64,000 bases of DNA, taken from the NCBI GenBank assembly GCA_016722045.1, contig JADKGY010000001.1, positions 496,001 through 560,000 on the forward strand. The letters run 5' to 3'. The notes beneath the pieces were generated by a model. The model was not told the DNA's origin. It saw nothing but the letters and a program-made list of their open reading frames with translations, and searched no databases. The position numbers and the translations under genes are program-made. Of this stretch, positions 7,370 through 17,800 are shown one piece after another. Origin of the DNA: Candidatus Opimibacter skivensis. GTDB taxonomy: Bacteria; Bacteroidota; Bacteroidia; Chitinophagales; Saprospiraceae. Within the stretch, counting starts at the first letter, position 1. The number at the start of each line of letters is the position of its first letter.

Positions 7370-8755
7370 TTACTTCTGTTTTGCCATCAGGCAGTTGAGC
7401 TGATCCATGAAGAAATCAATTTTATACACATCATAATCTTCATAGCCCGTGCCCCATAGAATTCTTATTTTATCAAGCGGTGATGATGACAACAATTTAA
7501 TTTCATCTTTTCCCAAAGCATATTGACCTGAAAAAATAGTATTTCCACTATAGGGATCAATATGGCCCCGGTCGGATTTCAAATTATAAAGAGAAACATA
7601 TTTTCCATTAAGCAAACGAAGTCGTAAGAGGCTACCTGATTCAAGTGAACCGAAGTTGCCCTGTGAATGTGAGCTTGCGATTTGAAAGTCAATGGTGAAA
7701 TAAGTGTAGGCTCCCATTTTCGAAAGTTTGCCATAGCACGTGATGAGTTCTTTGCTTTTGAAATAAGGTCTGAGGTCGGGATCCGTATCTGTAAAAATAA
7801 GACCCGGCTCAAGCTCCTTTCGATGAGTGCCTGTCACTGTATCGATTGTGTCCGTCAGAAATTGACAGGAGGCTGATTCCGATTTATAAGGCTGTGGCAT
7901 TTGTTCTTTAGGAATACGCATGCTGGGGGTTCTTGCCGAAGAAAGTCGCTCGATTCCTTTTGTACCTGAAGTTGCATCTTTTTTCTTTGATTTTACTTCC
8001 TTTGTCTTTTTTGAAGATGCATGACGGTCATCTGATTTGCCGGAAGGGTCAGGTTTTAATGTAGCCCCGGATGTTTTAGTTGGATTCGATATAACAGATG
8101 ATTCTTTATTATTTGTGCGATCTGTCTTCGAGAGATCCTGCATAGTATGATTCGGATCATAAGTAGCCAGGTAGTTATCAAATCGGGCATTCAATTTTGG
8201 AAATTCCTTTTTAATCTTCTTTGGTGATTGATTGGCAGTTTTCTTTGATTGGTCTACTAATTTTAGAATTGCTTTCTGCCTGAGTTTTGCTGTACGAAGA
8301 TTTTCAATTGCCTTTTCATAATTCTCATGCAGTAAGTCCAGCCTGTCGGATTCAATCATTTTTTTATCCGCTTCAGCGTTTTGCACCAATTCCCCGGCCT
8401 TAAATTGAGCATTCGTTGCTGTTCTGAATTGGGCTTGTGCTTTTTTTTCCTGATCTTTTATTTTAAAAAATAATTCATTCCATTGCCTTAGGATATACTC
8501 TTCCTCTTCTGCAGGGTTTCGCTTTACGTTTTCCTCTATTTTATCAGATGGGTACCTTAAGGTCTCAGATTTTTGCAGGTTTTGACGCAACAGAATTGAA
8601 TCTCCTGCATCTGCCAATCGCCAGGATCCATCCGGATACATGATCAGGCGTTCTCCATTACCATTGACAATGACACGCTGGGCCTGATCCGTGTCGAGGA
8701 ACGTAAGGAGCAATGTTGACAATAATAAGAAACGGAGGATTAGCCCAACATTCAT
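7370..8755 (-). CDS. Exported coiled-coil protein with a YPDGSWR motif, function unknown
   Basis: A 461-residue protein. The N-terminal signal peptide (LILRFLLLSTLLLTFLDTDQAQ) is followed by a short motif, GERLIMYPDGSWRLAD, seen in other Bacteroidota exported proteins. Residues about 85-175 are rich in Lys, Glu, Gln and Ala and should form a coiled coil. A Ser/Lys-rich linker follows, then a C-terminal globular domain of about 160 residues with alternating beta-like segments ending in YKIDFFMDQLNCLMAKQK. I cannot assign a function; the sequence suggests an envelope protein. It leads an apparent two-gene transcript with miaE. Confidence 0.75.
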   Translation of the reverse strand: MNVGLILRFLLLSTLLLTFLDTDQAQRVIVNGNGERLIMYPDGSWRLADAGDSILLRQNLQKSETLRYPSDKIEENVKRNPAEEEEYILRQWNELFFKIKDQEKKAQAQFRTATNAQFKAGELVQNAEADKKMIESDRLDLLHENYEKAIENLRTAKLRQKAILKLVDQSKKTANQSPKKIKKEFPKLNARFDNYLATYDPNHTMQDLSKTDRTNNKESSVISNPTKTSGATLKPDPSGKSDDRHASSKKTKEVKSKKKDATSGTKGIERLSSARTPSMRIPKEQMPQPYKSESASCQFLTDTIDTVTGTHRKELEPGLIFTDTDPDLRPYFKSKELITCYGKLSKMGAYTYFTIDFQIASSHSQGNFGSLESGSLLRLRLLNGKYVSLYNLKSDRGHIDPYSGNTIFSGQYALGKDEIKLLSSSPLDKIRILWGTGYEDYDVYKIDFFMDQLNCLMAKQK

Positions 8756-8778
8756 AAAATCGGTTCTACCTGAAACAT

Positions 8779-8786
8779 CAAAAATA
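8779..8786 (-). promoter_or_regulatory. Promoter -7 box (minus strand) for the coiled-coil envelope gene
   Basis: Read on the minus strand the sequence is TATTTTTG, a match to TAnnTTTG, 23 bp before the start codon at 8755. Confidence 0.5.
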
Positions 8787-8964
8787 AGGCTTTGTTAATA
8801 GCCATGCGGTGGAGATCACAAAGCAGATACCCAAACTAGCTGAAAATCCAGTAACTGTCAGGGAAAAAAAGACAATTTAGGATGAATGTGTACCTTGCGT
8901 CCCCATTAAACAGACAATAATCTAACTAATTATTGCGTATACACAGACTTAATCCGGCCACGTC

Positions 8965-10338
8965 ATGGAAACAGTACAGACATATATTAAGGCGAACCAG
9001 AAACGATTTCTGGACGAATTGATTGAATTTCTCAGAATACCCTCTATCAGTGCGGATACGAAGTACCAGGGAGATGTGCTGAAGGCGGCTACCTGGCTGA
9101 GTACAGAATTGAAGAGAATAGGCATGGATGGGGTGGAAATCATCCCGACAAAAGGTCATCCTGTCGTATTTGCAGAAAAGAAAGTATCGGAGCACGTACC
9201 GACTATCCTTGTCTACGGACACTATGATGTTCAGCCGGTGGATCCCTTGAATTTGTGGAATTCACCTCCATTTGAGCCTGTGGTAAAGGATGAGAAAATA
9301 TGGGCCAGAGGTTCTTGTGATGACAAAGGGCAGGTATATATGCATGTCAAAGCACTTGAAGCTATGATCGCGGAAGGACAGCTTACTTGTAATGTGAAAG
9401 TTATTTTTGAAGGCGAAGAAGAAGTTGGCTCTGTCAATCTTGGTGATTTTCTTGAGGCGAATAAAAAGAAACTCAGTGCGGATGTTGTGCTGGTCTCTGA
9501 TACAAGCATCATTGCCAATGACGTACCCTCAATAACCACTGGCCTTAGAGGATTGAGTTATGTCGAAGTTGAAGTGACCGGTCCGAATAAAGATCTTCAC
9601 TCGGGTGTATATGGCGGTGCTGTGGCCAACCCATGCAACGTGCTTTGCACGATGATTGCAGGCATGCACGACGAAAACAGGCATATAACTATTCCCGGTT
9701 TTTATGAAGATGTTGATGTGGTGCCTGATGCTGAACGACGAATGATGAATATGGCACCGTTCAATGAGGAGGATTATAAGCAAGCATTGAATGTCAATGC
9801 GTTATTGGGTGAAAAGGGCTATACTACACTTGAGCGTACGTCGATCCGACCCACACTTGATGTGAATGGCATCTGGGGAGGATATATTGGGGAAGGTGCA
9901 AAAACTGTACTTCCATCAAAGGCCTTTGCAAAAATCAGTATGCGTCTGGTGCCTCATCAGGATTCAGACAAGATCACTGAACTCTTTTCGAATTACTTTA
10001 AAAGTGTTGCCCCTCCTTATGTGCAAGTCAAGGTCACAGCATTGCATGGTGGTCAACCTGCGGTAACACCGACTGACACAATTGAATACAAAGCTGCTTC
10101 AGCTGCGATGAAAAAAAGCTTTGGTAAAGAACCACTACCTCAGCGATCAGGAGGAAGCATTCCGATCGTTGCACTATTCGAATCAATACTAGGTATCAAA
10201 ACTGTTTTATTGGGATTTGGTCTGGACTCAGATGATATCCATTCCCCTAATGAACATTTTGGCCTGTTCAACTTTTATAAAGGCATCGCGACGATACCTT
10301 ACTATTACATGTTTTACGCTGAAATGAATAAAAAATGA
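8965..10338 (+). CDS. M20 family dipeptidase (metallopeptidase)
   Basis: A 457-residue cytosolic zinc peptidase of the M20 (CNDP/PepV/ArgE) family, with no signal peptide. Metal-binding and catalytic residues are present: His86 and Asp88 in YGHYDVQPVD, Asp119 in GSCDDKGQ, Glu151/Glu152 in FEGEEEVGS, and His in DDIHSPNEHFG near the end. A lid domain with GLRGLSYVEVEVTGPNKDLH sits between. It most likely cleaves dipeptides released by protein turnover. The upstream sequence carries TACCTTGC (8890-8897), a weak promoter-like box. Its stop overlaps the start of the FKBP gene (ATGA), so the two are co-translated. Confidence 0.93.
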   Translation: METVQTYIKANQKRFLDELIEFLRIPSISADTKYQGDVLKAATWLSTELKRIGMDGVEIIPTKGHPVVFAEKKVSEHVPTILVYGHYDVQPVDPLNLWNSPPFEPVVKDEKIWARGSCDDKGQVYMHVKALEAMIAEGQLTCNVKVIFEGEEEVGSVNLGDFLEANKKKLSADVVLVSDTSIIANDVPSITTGLRGLSYVEVEVTGPNKDLHSGVYGGAVANPCNVLCTMIAGMHDENRHITIPGFYEDVDVVPDAERRMMNMAPFNEEDYKQALNVNALLGEKGYTTLERTSIRPTLDVNGIWGGYIGEGAKTVLPSKAFAKISMRLVPHQDSDKITELFSNYFKSVAPPYVQVKVTALHGGQPAVTPTDTIEYKAASAAMKKSFGKEPLPQRSGGSIPIVALFESILGIKTVLLGFGLDSDDIHSPNEHFGLFNFYKGIATIPYYYMFYAEMNKK

Positions 10339-10997
10339 AAACACTTTTCTCTTTCGTATGCTTCATGAGCATATATGCATACAATGCGAATGCACAACAA
10401 TTAAAAACGGCAAATGACAGCTTAGCCTACAGCCTCGGTGTCATGGTAGGTAAAAGTCTACAACAGGAAGGATATGCCAATCTTCCGATGGACATTTTTA
10501 CTGCGGCGCTTGTTAACGCTTATAAAAATGAACCCATATTAATGTTACCTGAAGCTTGTCAGGCATTTGTTCAGAAGGGTTCAACACAGATGAAGATGAA
10601 ACAATATGAATCAAATAAAGTAGCCGGTGAGCAATTCCTGGCTCAGAATAAGACCAAACCGGGTGTTACATCACTTCCTTCTGGTCTGCAATACGAAGTC
10701 ATCAAAGCTGGTGACGGCGCAAAGCCAAAAGCCACTGACGAAGTACTGGTACATTATCATGGTACGCTGATCGATGGAACCGTATTCGATAGTTCAGTAG
10801 ACAGAGGTCAGCCGATTTCATTTCCATTGGATCATGTCATCGCGGGATGGACCGAGATACTTCAGCAGATGCCTGTAGGTTCGAAGTGGAAAGTCTATAT
10901 TCCGTATAACCTGGCGTATGGTGAAAGAGCTGCAGGACCAAAGATCCAACCGTTTTCAACATTGATTTTCGAAATCGAATTGTTGGGCATCAACTAA
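10335..10997 (+). CDS. FKBP-type peptidyl-prolyl cis-trans isomerase, exported (Mip/FkpA-like)
   Basis: A 220-residue folding helper. A signal peptide (LFSFVCFMSIYAYNANAQ) sends it to the periplasm. Residues about 25-105 form the helical FKBP_N dimerisation domain (DSLAYSLGVMVGKSLQQEG). The C-terminal FKBP domain starts near GLQYEVIKAGDGAKPKATD and contains VHYHGTLIDGTVFDSS, GWTEILQQMPVGSKWKVYIP and LAYGERAAG...IFEIELL, all standard for active FKBPs. It overlaps the dipeptidase stop by an ATGA junction and is followed 18 bp later by trmD. Confidence 0.93.
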   Translation: MKTLFSFVCFMSIYAYNANAQQLKTANDSLAYSLGVMVGKSLQQEGYANLPMDIFTAALVNAYKNEPILMLPEACQAFVQKGSTQMKMKQYESNKVAGEQFLAQNKTKPGVTSLPSGLQYEVIKAGDGAKPKATDEVLVHYHGTLIDGTVFDSSVDRGQPISFPLDHVIAGWTEILQQMPVGSKWKVYIPYNLAYGERAAGPKIQPFSTLIFEIELLGIN

Positions 10998-11018
10998 TCA
11001 TTCTTTAATTCCGATGTG

Positions 11019-11705
11019 ATGTTAGAGATTGACATCATTGCCGTTGTCCCGGGTCTCCTTGAGGGGCCCTTTTCGCATTCCATATTGCACAGAGCTGCTG
11101 AGAAACAACTGTTGAAGATCAGGGTGATAGATTTGCGTGAATTTGGTATTGGTCAATACCGGCAGATTGATGATTATGCTTTTGGTGGCGGAGCCGGCAT
11201 GGTATTGATGGCACAACCTTTGGCAGAAGCGATTCGTCATTTGCAAAATGAAAATGTATATGACGAAATCATCTACCTGACACCTGACGGAGAGACCTTA
11301 AATCAATCTATTTCAAATCAACTTTCACTGAAATCAAAATTGCTTTTGATTTGTGGACATTACAAAGGCATTGATGAACGCATCCGTCAAAAATTTGTAA
11401 CAAGAGAAATCTCTATAGGTGATTATGTCCTAAGTGGGGGAGAACTTGCAGCTGCTGTGCTCGTAGATACCATTGGAAGACTAATTCCTGGTGTACTAAA
11501 CGACGGTTCATCTGCACTCCTTGATTCTTTTCAGGATGATTTGCTTGCACCACCTGTATACACGCGTCCTGCAGAATGGGAAGACATGAAAGTGCCTGAT
11601 ATATTGATAAGTGGCCATGAGGCGAAGATTGATGATTGGCGTTTCCAGCAATCTCTGGACAGGACGAAAGAAAGAAGACCGGATCTGTTAAAAGATGAAT
11701 CTTAA
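11019..11705 (+). CDS. trmD: tRNA (guanine37-N1)-methyltransferase
   Basis: TrmD methylates G37 next to the anticodon in tRNAs for Leu, Pro and Arg, preventing +1 frameshifts. The 228-residue product has the SPOUT trefoil-knot features: DDYAFGGGAGMVLMAQPLAE, LLLICGHYKGIDERI and ISIGDYVLSGGELAAAVLVD, with Asp and Arg of the active site, then PPVYTRPAEW in the C-terminal domain. I chose ATG 11019; a GTG directly before it (11016) is also in frame. It is not next to rplS, rpsP or rimM here, unlike the operon of many bacteria; rplS lies 36 kb away. Confidence 0.95.
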   Translation: MLEIDIIAVVPGLLEGPFSHSILHRAAEKQLLKIRVIDLREFGIGQYRQIDDYAFGGGAGMVLMAQPLAEAIRHLQNENVYDEIIYLTPDGETLNQSISNQLSLKSKLLLICGHYKGIDERIRQKFVTREISIGDYVLSGGELAAAVLVDTIGRLIPGVLNDGSSALLDSFQDDLLAPPVYTRPAEWEDMKVPDILISGHEAKIDDWRFQQSLDRTKERRPDLLKDES

Positions 11706-11733
11706 ACATCCAATCATCCGTGTGTTGCCTCAT

Positions 11734-11757
11734 GTTGTTGGAGAAAACTCCAACAAC
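11734..11757. repeat. Palindromic repeat with GGAGTTTTCTCC core
   Basis: Perfect 10-bp arms (GTTGTTGGAG / CTCCAACAAC) with an AAAA loop, just after trmD. The same core occurs downstream of gldG (36213-36270), so this is probably a dispersed repeat that may also help terminate trmD. Confidence 0.6.
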
Positions 11758-11808
11758 GGCGAGCGGTGTTGGTGAGAACTCTACCCATTGCAAACGATTT
11801 TTTATAAA

Positions 11809-11838
11809 ACCGCTGCAGGAGTTTGTTCCTGCAGCGGT
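11809..11838. terminator. Bidirectional terminator between convergent trmD and the giant T9SS protein
   Basis: Perfect 12-bp stem (ACCGCTGCAGGA / TCCTGCAGCGGT) around a GTTTGT loop, followed by AATTTT on the plus strand and preceded by a run of T and A (GATTTTTTATAAA) that supplies the U-tract on the minus strand. It lies between the convergent ends of trmD and the 2278-residue gene. Confidence 0.75.
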
Positions 11839-11849
11839 AATTTTAAATG

Positions 11850-14800
11850 TTATTCTTTAATTATTTTTTCAATCCGTACGGGCATACCATTGTCGAGCAC
11901 TTTCACAAAATATACTCCTGTAGGTAGTTCGGAGATGGATAGTGAATGTGCATCCAAACCAGGTAATACTTTTTCAGCGCGCATCAATCTTCCGTATAAA
12001 TCAAATACTTCAATCATGCCGGATTTAGGATGTACACCTGTAAATCTTATGATCAATTCTCCTGTAGTCGGATTAGGATAGATTTGGATCCTTTGTTTTT
12101 GAGGTGGATTATGCACGGCCACAAGGGTTCCATTGATACATAAATTGTCCAATTGAACATAAGTAAACGTCTCCGCTCCGCCCTGATCATTACTAAGTGC
12201 ATTTGTCACATAGATATAAGGCCGCACCAATACACCTGGGAATCCACCACATGAGTCAACGACATCCCAATCACTGAGGTCATAAGGGATTTGCACATCA
12301 AGCCAGGTTGCTGTATCAAGTAATGCGAATGGAATTGAAGCTAAAGGATAACAATCGGGGCCATCGCAATGATTCAATTTCACTGCAGATCGGGAGAAGG
12401 CGAGTTTCATACTTTCTTCCTTCTTTTCTTTTCCTGCTTTTGCAAAAAATATTCCTCCGGGTGCTGAATCATTGACAGCAATTCGCACGGTGATCATGCC
12501 TTCAATTTTGGCAAGGCATACCGGTTCTATTTGGGTTAAAATATCAGCAGTATCGAGATTACCAGAGAGTTGTATAGTCCAGCCATCAAGGCTTTCAAAT
12601 TTTCCTTCATTCACTTTTGGATTTCCTGAACTGGCTTTCCACCCATTCGAATGTCCTCCAGAATTGAAATTACCAGCTATTGCTCCTTCATTGAATGTAG
12701 GGTTGTTAAAAATAGAATTAACACAATCTGTAGGATTATTGCAGTTGATGGTTACATTTTGAATTGTGGTGTAAGAATCACACCAGGTACCATCGTCCTG
12801 ATACCTGTTGCTAACCATAACTATCTTATATGTGCCGGAGCCAGGGAAGGTGTAACAAAATGTATTATTTCCTTTACTGAAACCTAAAGCCGAAGAATGA
12901 TATATGTACCACTCTACAGTTTCGCAATCACTCAATCCAATCGGCGTAAAACAGACCTTACAGGATGCAGAGGATAGCACAGTTGAAAATCCTTTATTGG
13001 CTGCGGTCTCGAAATTAACCGCATCCTGGAATGTACATGGGCAAACATTCGTACATGGAGCATCAACTATGAATTTGATGATGCATGGACAAGCTTGCGT
13101 GCCGCAATGACCAATCATCGTCAATGTGTAAATTCCTCCCTGAAGGAAATATAAATTGGAAAAGGATATCCCGAAATATGGATTTGCAAAATCAAGTCCT
13201 GATGCAACCGTACCACCATCCGGTCCCTTTAGATCCCAGTCAAAAGGTGCATTTTCCGGACAATGGGATCCCTGACAAGTAAATTTTCCTGTCAATGTAT
13301 ATGAATATCCAGAAGGAGGACAATCTAACAATACAGGAGGACCTCCGCATGTCAATGGCTGACCTGGTCCTCGTTCAAACCGAATAGCCATATCACTAAA
13401 TGTGCCGCAATGACATCCATCACCACAATTCACTGTCACATTAGTGCACATTTGTTTTCCCTGGCAACCATCAAAAACGGTAACACAAATCTGATACGTC
13501 CCGCTATTGCTAAATGAAAACGTCCATGAGCCACCCGGATCTGTAATAACCTGAGAAACAGGAAATCCACCTACGACATACGGCGGTGTACCAAACCAAA
13601 AGCACGAATCAAACTGTGGCGCTGTAACAGTTACAGTACAACCATGATTGACTACAGTAAAGCCCTGATTAATTAATGCAGCGAATTCAAGAGAATCCGT
13701 ACAACAAGAATCGCTGCATTCCGGCATGGTAAAACAATACGTCTGTGAATTTGTGCAACAGTTGAGCTCACTACCTGCTGAATTTTCGTGCAGCGTGACT
13801 GTAAAACAAATAGTTTGGTTAGCAGACAAACCTGAAATATATCCCGTTTGAACCGCTGAAGTCTGACCGGGTAATAATGGTGGAATATTGAAAGTTGTCG
13901 ATGGTAATATGCTGCCGGGTGGATTGAGTGCACTCAACTCAATTTGATTAGCCGTAAACCCAGGATTAGATCCTACAGCAGTATTATTGGTCACCTGAAA
14001 GGAGAAATTATAAAATCCAGGTGATTGCGGATCACATTCAACAGTCCAATTCGTCAGGGCTGCGCAAGGGATGTAGACAACAGGTTCACAATCCAGGTGG
14101 AGAGTATCCTTACAAATGGTTTTCCCATTCGGTCCAAGCCATGTGAGCACAATGACCTGAGGCACCTGAGTTGGTAAATTAATACCCGATAAACAGAATG
14201 TAGGAAGCATAGATGTTGCTCCTATAAATGAGCCGGGAGGTTTGGGCGTAAATACAACTTGTGTTGAATTCGAAGCGGATGACCAACCTGAACTAAACGG
14301 ATTGACAATTGCACCAAACACGACACCTGGTGTAATAATGTTTAATTGCACACCAGTGAAAAATGTATTTGAATAACTATTGGTCAATGTAACCTTCCAA
14401 CAACATGTATCTCCGTTTGACTCCACAGGATTTGCATTAGCAGAAAGGTGACTACAGATACACTCCGGCATGGTCACACATCCCAGCATCATGGTGTCTG
14501 TGCAGCAAGTGGTTGGATTGATTTCAGGGTTGATAAGAATATTGCTATTGTGAGCCGTTACAGAATAACAAATCGTCTGGCCATCAACAGCACCACTGAT
14601 GAGTGTCATGAATCCACATTGCATTTGTCCGGGCAGAAGATTATTGACAGCAAAAACGGAAGGTGTAAATGTAATCCCGGGAGGAGGATTCAACTGAATG
14701 GAGTTGACGTTCCAACCGATAAGCGCATTGGACATTATACAAAATGACATCTTGTACTTACCATTATCAGAGCACTCTACTGTATCTGTTAATTTAAGAC

Positions 14801-17800
14801 ATTTGGGTTTTTGCGAACAATTAAAATTCAGGGTATCTGTGCAAACAACAGTTTCACCCGGGCCATAATACTTGACAATGATCTGTTGATTAATCACATT
14901 CGAGTAATTTGACAAACAGAATTTGATGAAGTCATTATTTCCAACCGGTGCGAATGAACCCGGTGGGCCAGGAGGTACTACAGAAATAAATTGTGATGCA
15001 TAACCAGATATCGACCATCCATTAAGTGCCCCTACAGCCGAGATACTCACTCCATTGTTGGAGCATAGTTGAATACCCGTGAAATGATTTGGCGATTGAT
15101 TGTGTAAAGTCAAAATGAAACAACAGCTATCTGTTTGTACCGGAGAAACAGTTGAAGTCACGCTGATGGAATCACAAACAGAGGGTTGTCCCATGCATCC
15201 GCACTTGAGAATCTCAACATCACCGAGAAGGATCTTGTCATGCGAACAAATGTCATTGTCGAGATCGACCAACAGGCTGTTTTGCCATACACCTCCACTG
15301 ATTGCTGATAAGCCCTGCAATCCATAAAGCCATGTATAAGCATTACCAGGTTGTGTACATAAATTGCCGGGGTAAGTAAGATGATTCATAAGAAGGTCAC
15401 CTGTACACCACGTAAACCGATCACAATCTGGTTGTGAAACAAGGTTTGGGTCAAAGCTTGCGTAACCATAATCGCAACCTCCGGCACTGTTAGATCCACT
15501 GTTGTTCGTGCCAATACGATACTTTAGGTTTGTATTGCTTGTTGATATCGCAGTGTTGCCAGGCGTCTGTGCCCAGGCACCAGGGACGACTGTATTGAAT
15601 TCGTATTCCAATAGACGGGAGCTGTGCGCGTAAGCATAAAAATTATTTGTAAATGCTCCTCCACAATCTGTCGACATCGTTCGCTCAGAAAGTAACATCC
15701 TGCCTGTTGCAGAAAAAGCAATGTCAGAAACAGGATTTGAAAAAGTTGATGCCGGAAAAGAGGGAATTGTAATTTCCAAAACTTCTCCACCTGAAAACCG
15801 TGTTGTGGCATTTCCAGAAGTTGCTAAAAATTCACCGGCAGTATTCAAACCAATCGACCATATTTCATTTGATTTAGAGGGATTGGGTCGTCCGATATCT
15901 TCTTTCCAGGTGGCGAAATAAACTCTGCCATTGTAATAAGCTACACCCCATGTGCGATCACTCAGCGCAACAAACGAAGGATCACTTCCGGGACCGGAAG
16001 CGGCCGGATCAACAATACCGAAAGGATCAAAGCGGCTCTTTACCTGTCCACCTTTGACACGATAGATCATCCCGTCTGCGTGGTTGGTCACGAAAAGTTG
16101 GTCGTGCAGCGCATCATAACCAATGTCACCTAGTGCAGAACCATTATTGGGAATTTTTGTACCATTCGCTACATAAGAACCAGTGGTAATGATTGGTGTC
16201 GGAGTGCCTGTAAGATGATCAACTTTGTATATAGTACCCGGGCCGGAAGTAGTAAAAGGATTATAAAGGAATGGAGGTACCGGAGGCGTGCAGGCATTTA
16301 CGGTTTGGCCACAGGCATAAATAGTTGTTGCAGTAACGTATACATCATCAGATAGATCGATAGCGATACCAAAAACCTGCCCCATGTTCTGCGGAGTCCA
16401 TTTCGGATCTGCATATTCTGATTGACTTGCCTGTTGCCACCATGTACCCTGAACTGCCGCACTTTGGTCACGTACATCAATGAGGGCCATCACAGGAGCA
16501 TTTTGATTCACACCTGAACAAATATCAGTCGGCGTATTATAACCTGAAAAGCAAGTCACCACTGCCATTCCACATTTAAATATGGATGGGTTACTCTCAC
16601 ACAGAACAGTAATATTAAAAGAACATGTTGTTGTATTACCACATCCATCCGTGGCAGTATAAGTAATTGTTGAAACACCCTGATTGAATGTCAATCCACT
16701 GGCATTGTTTGCACCGGAACCTGTTGTTGCACCAGTGATTGTATACGTGACAGTTGGTGTGCTACAATTATCTGAGACATTTGTGGGTTGCAGATTGTTG
16801 ACGACTTTAGAACAGGGAGCAGGGGATGCGACTGTCACCGTCACGTTGGACGGGCATCTGATCATCGGTGGCACATCTTCAAATGTCTGTACCGTTGTAG
16901 GGCAGCTGCTCGTATTCCCACACCAGTCTGTTACAGTCAAAGTCACAGGGAAAAAACCACAACCATGAAACATGCTTTGGCTCACACTCATCGATTGCAG
17001 AAAACAATCATCAGTAGAACCACCATCGATTTGTTGAGGTGTAATGAGTGCATTGCAATTGGCATCCAACGTCACCCCGATCCCCAGGCAAAGTGCAACT
17101 GGTGGAACGTTATCAGCAATCGTAACAGTCTTGCAGATCGTGCAGGATGTGATTGGATCTCCACCGCTAACGGTCAAACAAACTTTGTAAGAATCACATT
17201 GATTGAAAGTGATCACAGGATTTTGAGCAGTTGAAGTAGAAGGACTACCACCTGAAAAAGTCCATGACCATGTAGATAAATTTGGCAAAGTGGATTGATC
17301 AATGAAATTGACAACTCCGCAATCAATCTCATAAGTAAAATCAGCAATGCATGGGCTTGGACTACATACTTCTGCCTGCTGCCAGTTTAGTGCCTGGAAT
17401 ATTGTGATATCAGTACCTGATGGTATCTCTTGAAATAATGCCAGAGGAAGAATAGGACCACTTCCAAATGGGGTGAAGAATTGAAGACTTGCTACATTCT
17501 CTGATACATTGCACGTATTGAGTTGTGCATCACTTAGAGAAAAGAAAGCACAATTTTGTCCAAATCCTCCGGGGATATTTCTGCCATCCGTATAGGCTAT
17601 CTGACCATTAGGCATGGGCCATGATGAACCATTGGTAAAAGAAATACCCGTGTTCAGATATCTTAACCAATCCAATACTACTCCTACATCCGTTAATTTC
17701 AAAATGGCGTCCCTGCCGGAGCCTCCGATATTGCCTCTACCGGTAATATAAATTTCACCTTCACTTTGTTCCCATACCTGGTTAGCTGCGGTGAATTGCG

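Noticed and set aside
16684..17234. Plus-strand reading frames of 94 and 148 codons inside the giant T9SS gene.
   Set aside because: Antisense shadows of HYR-like domains; no promoter and low-complexity translations.
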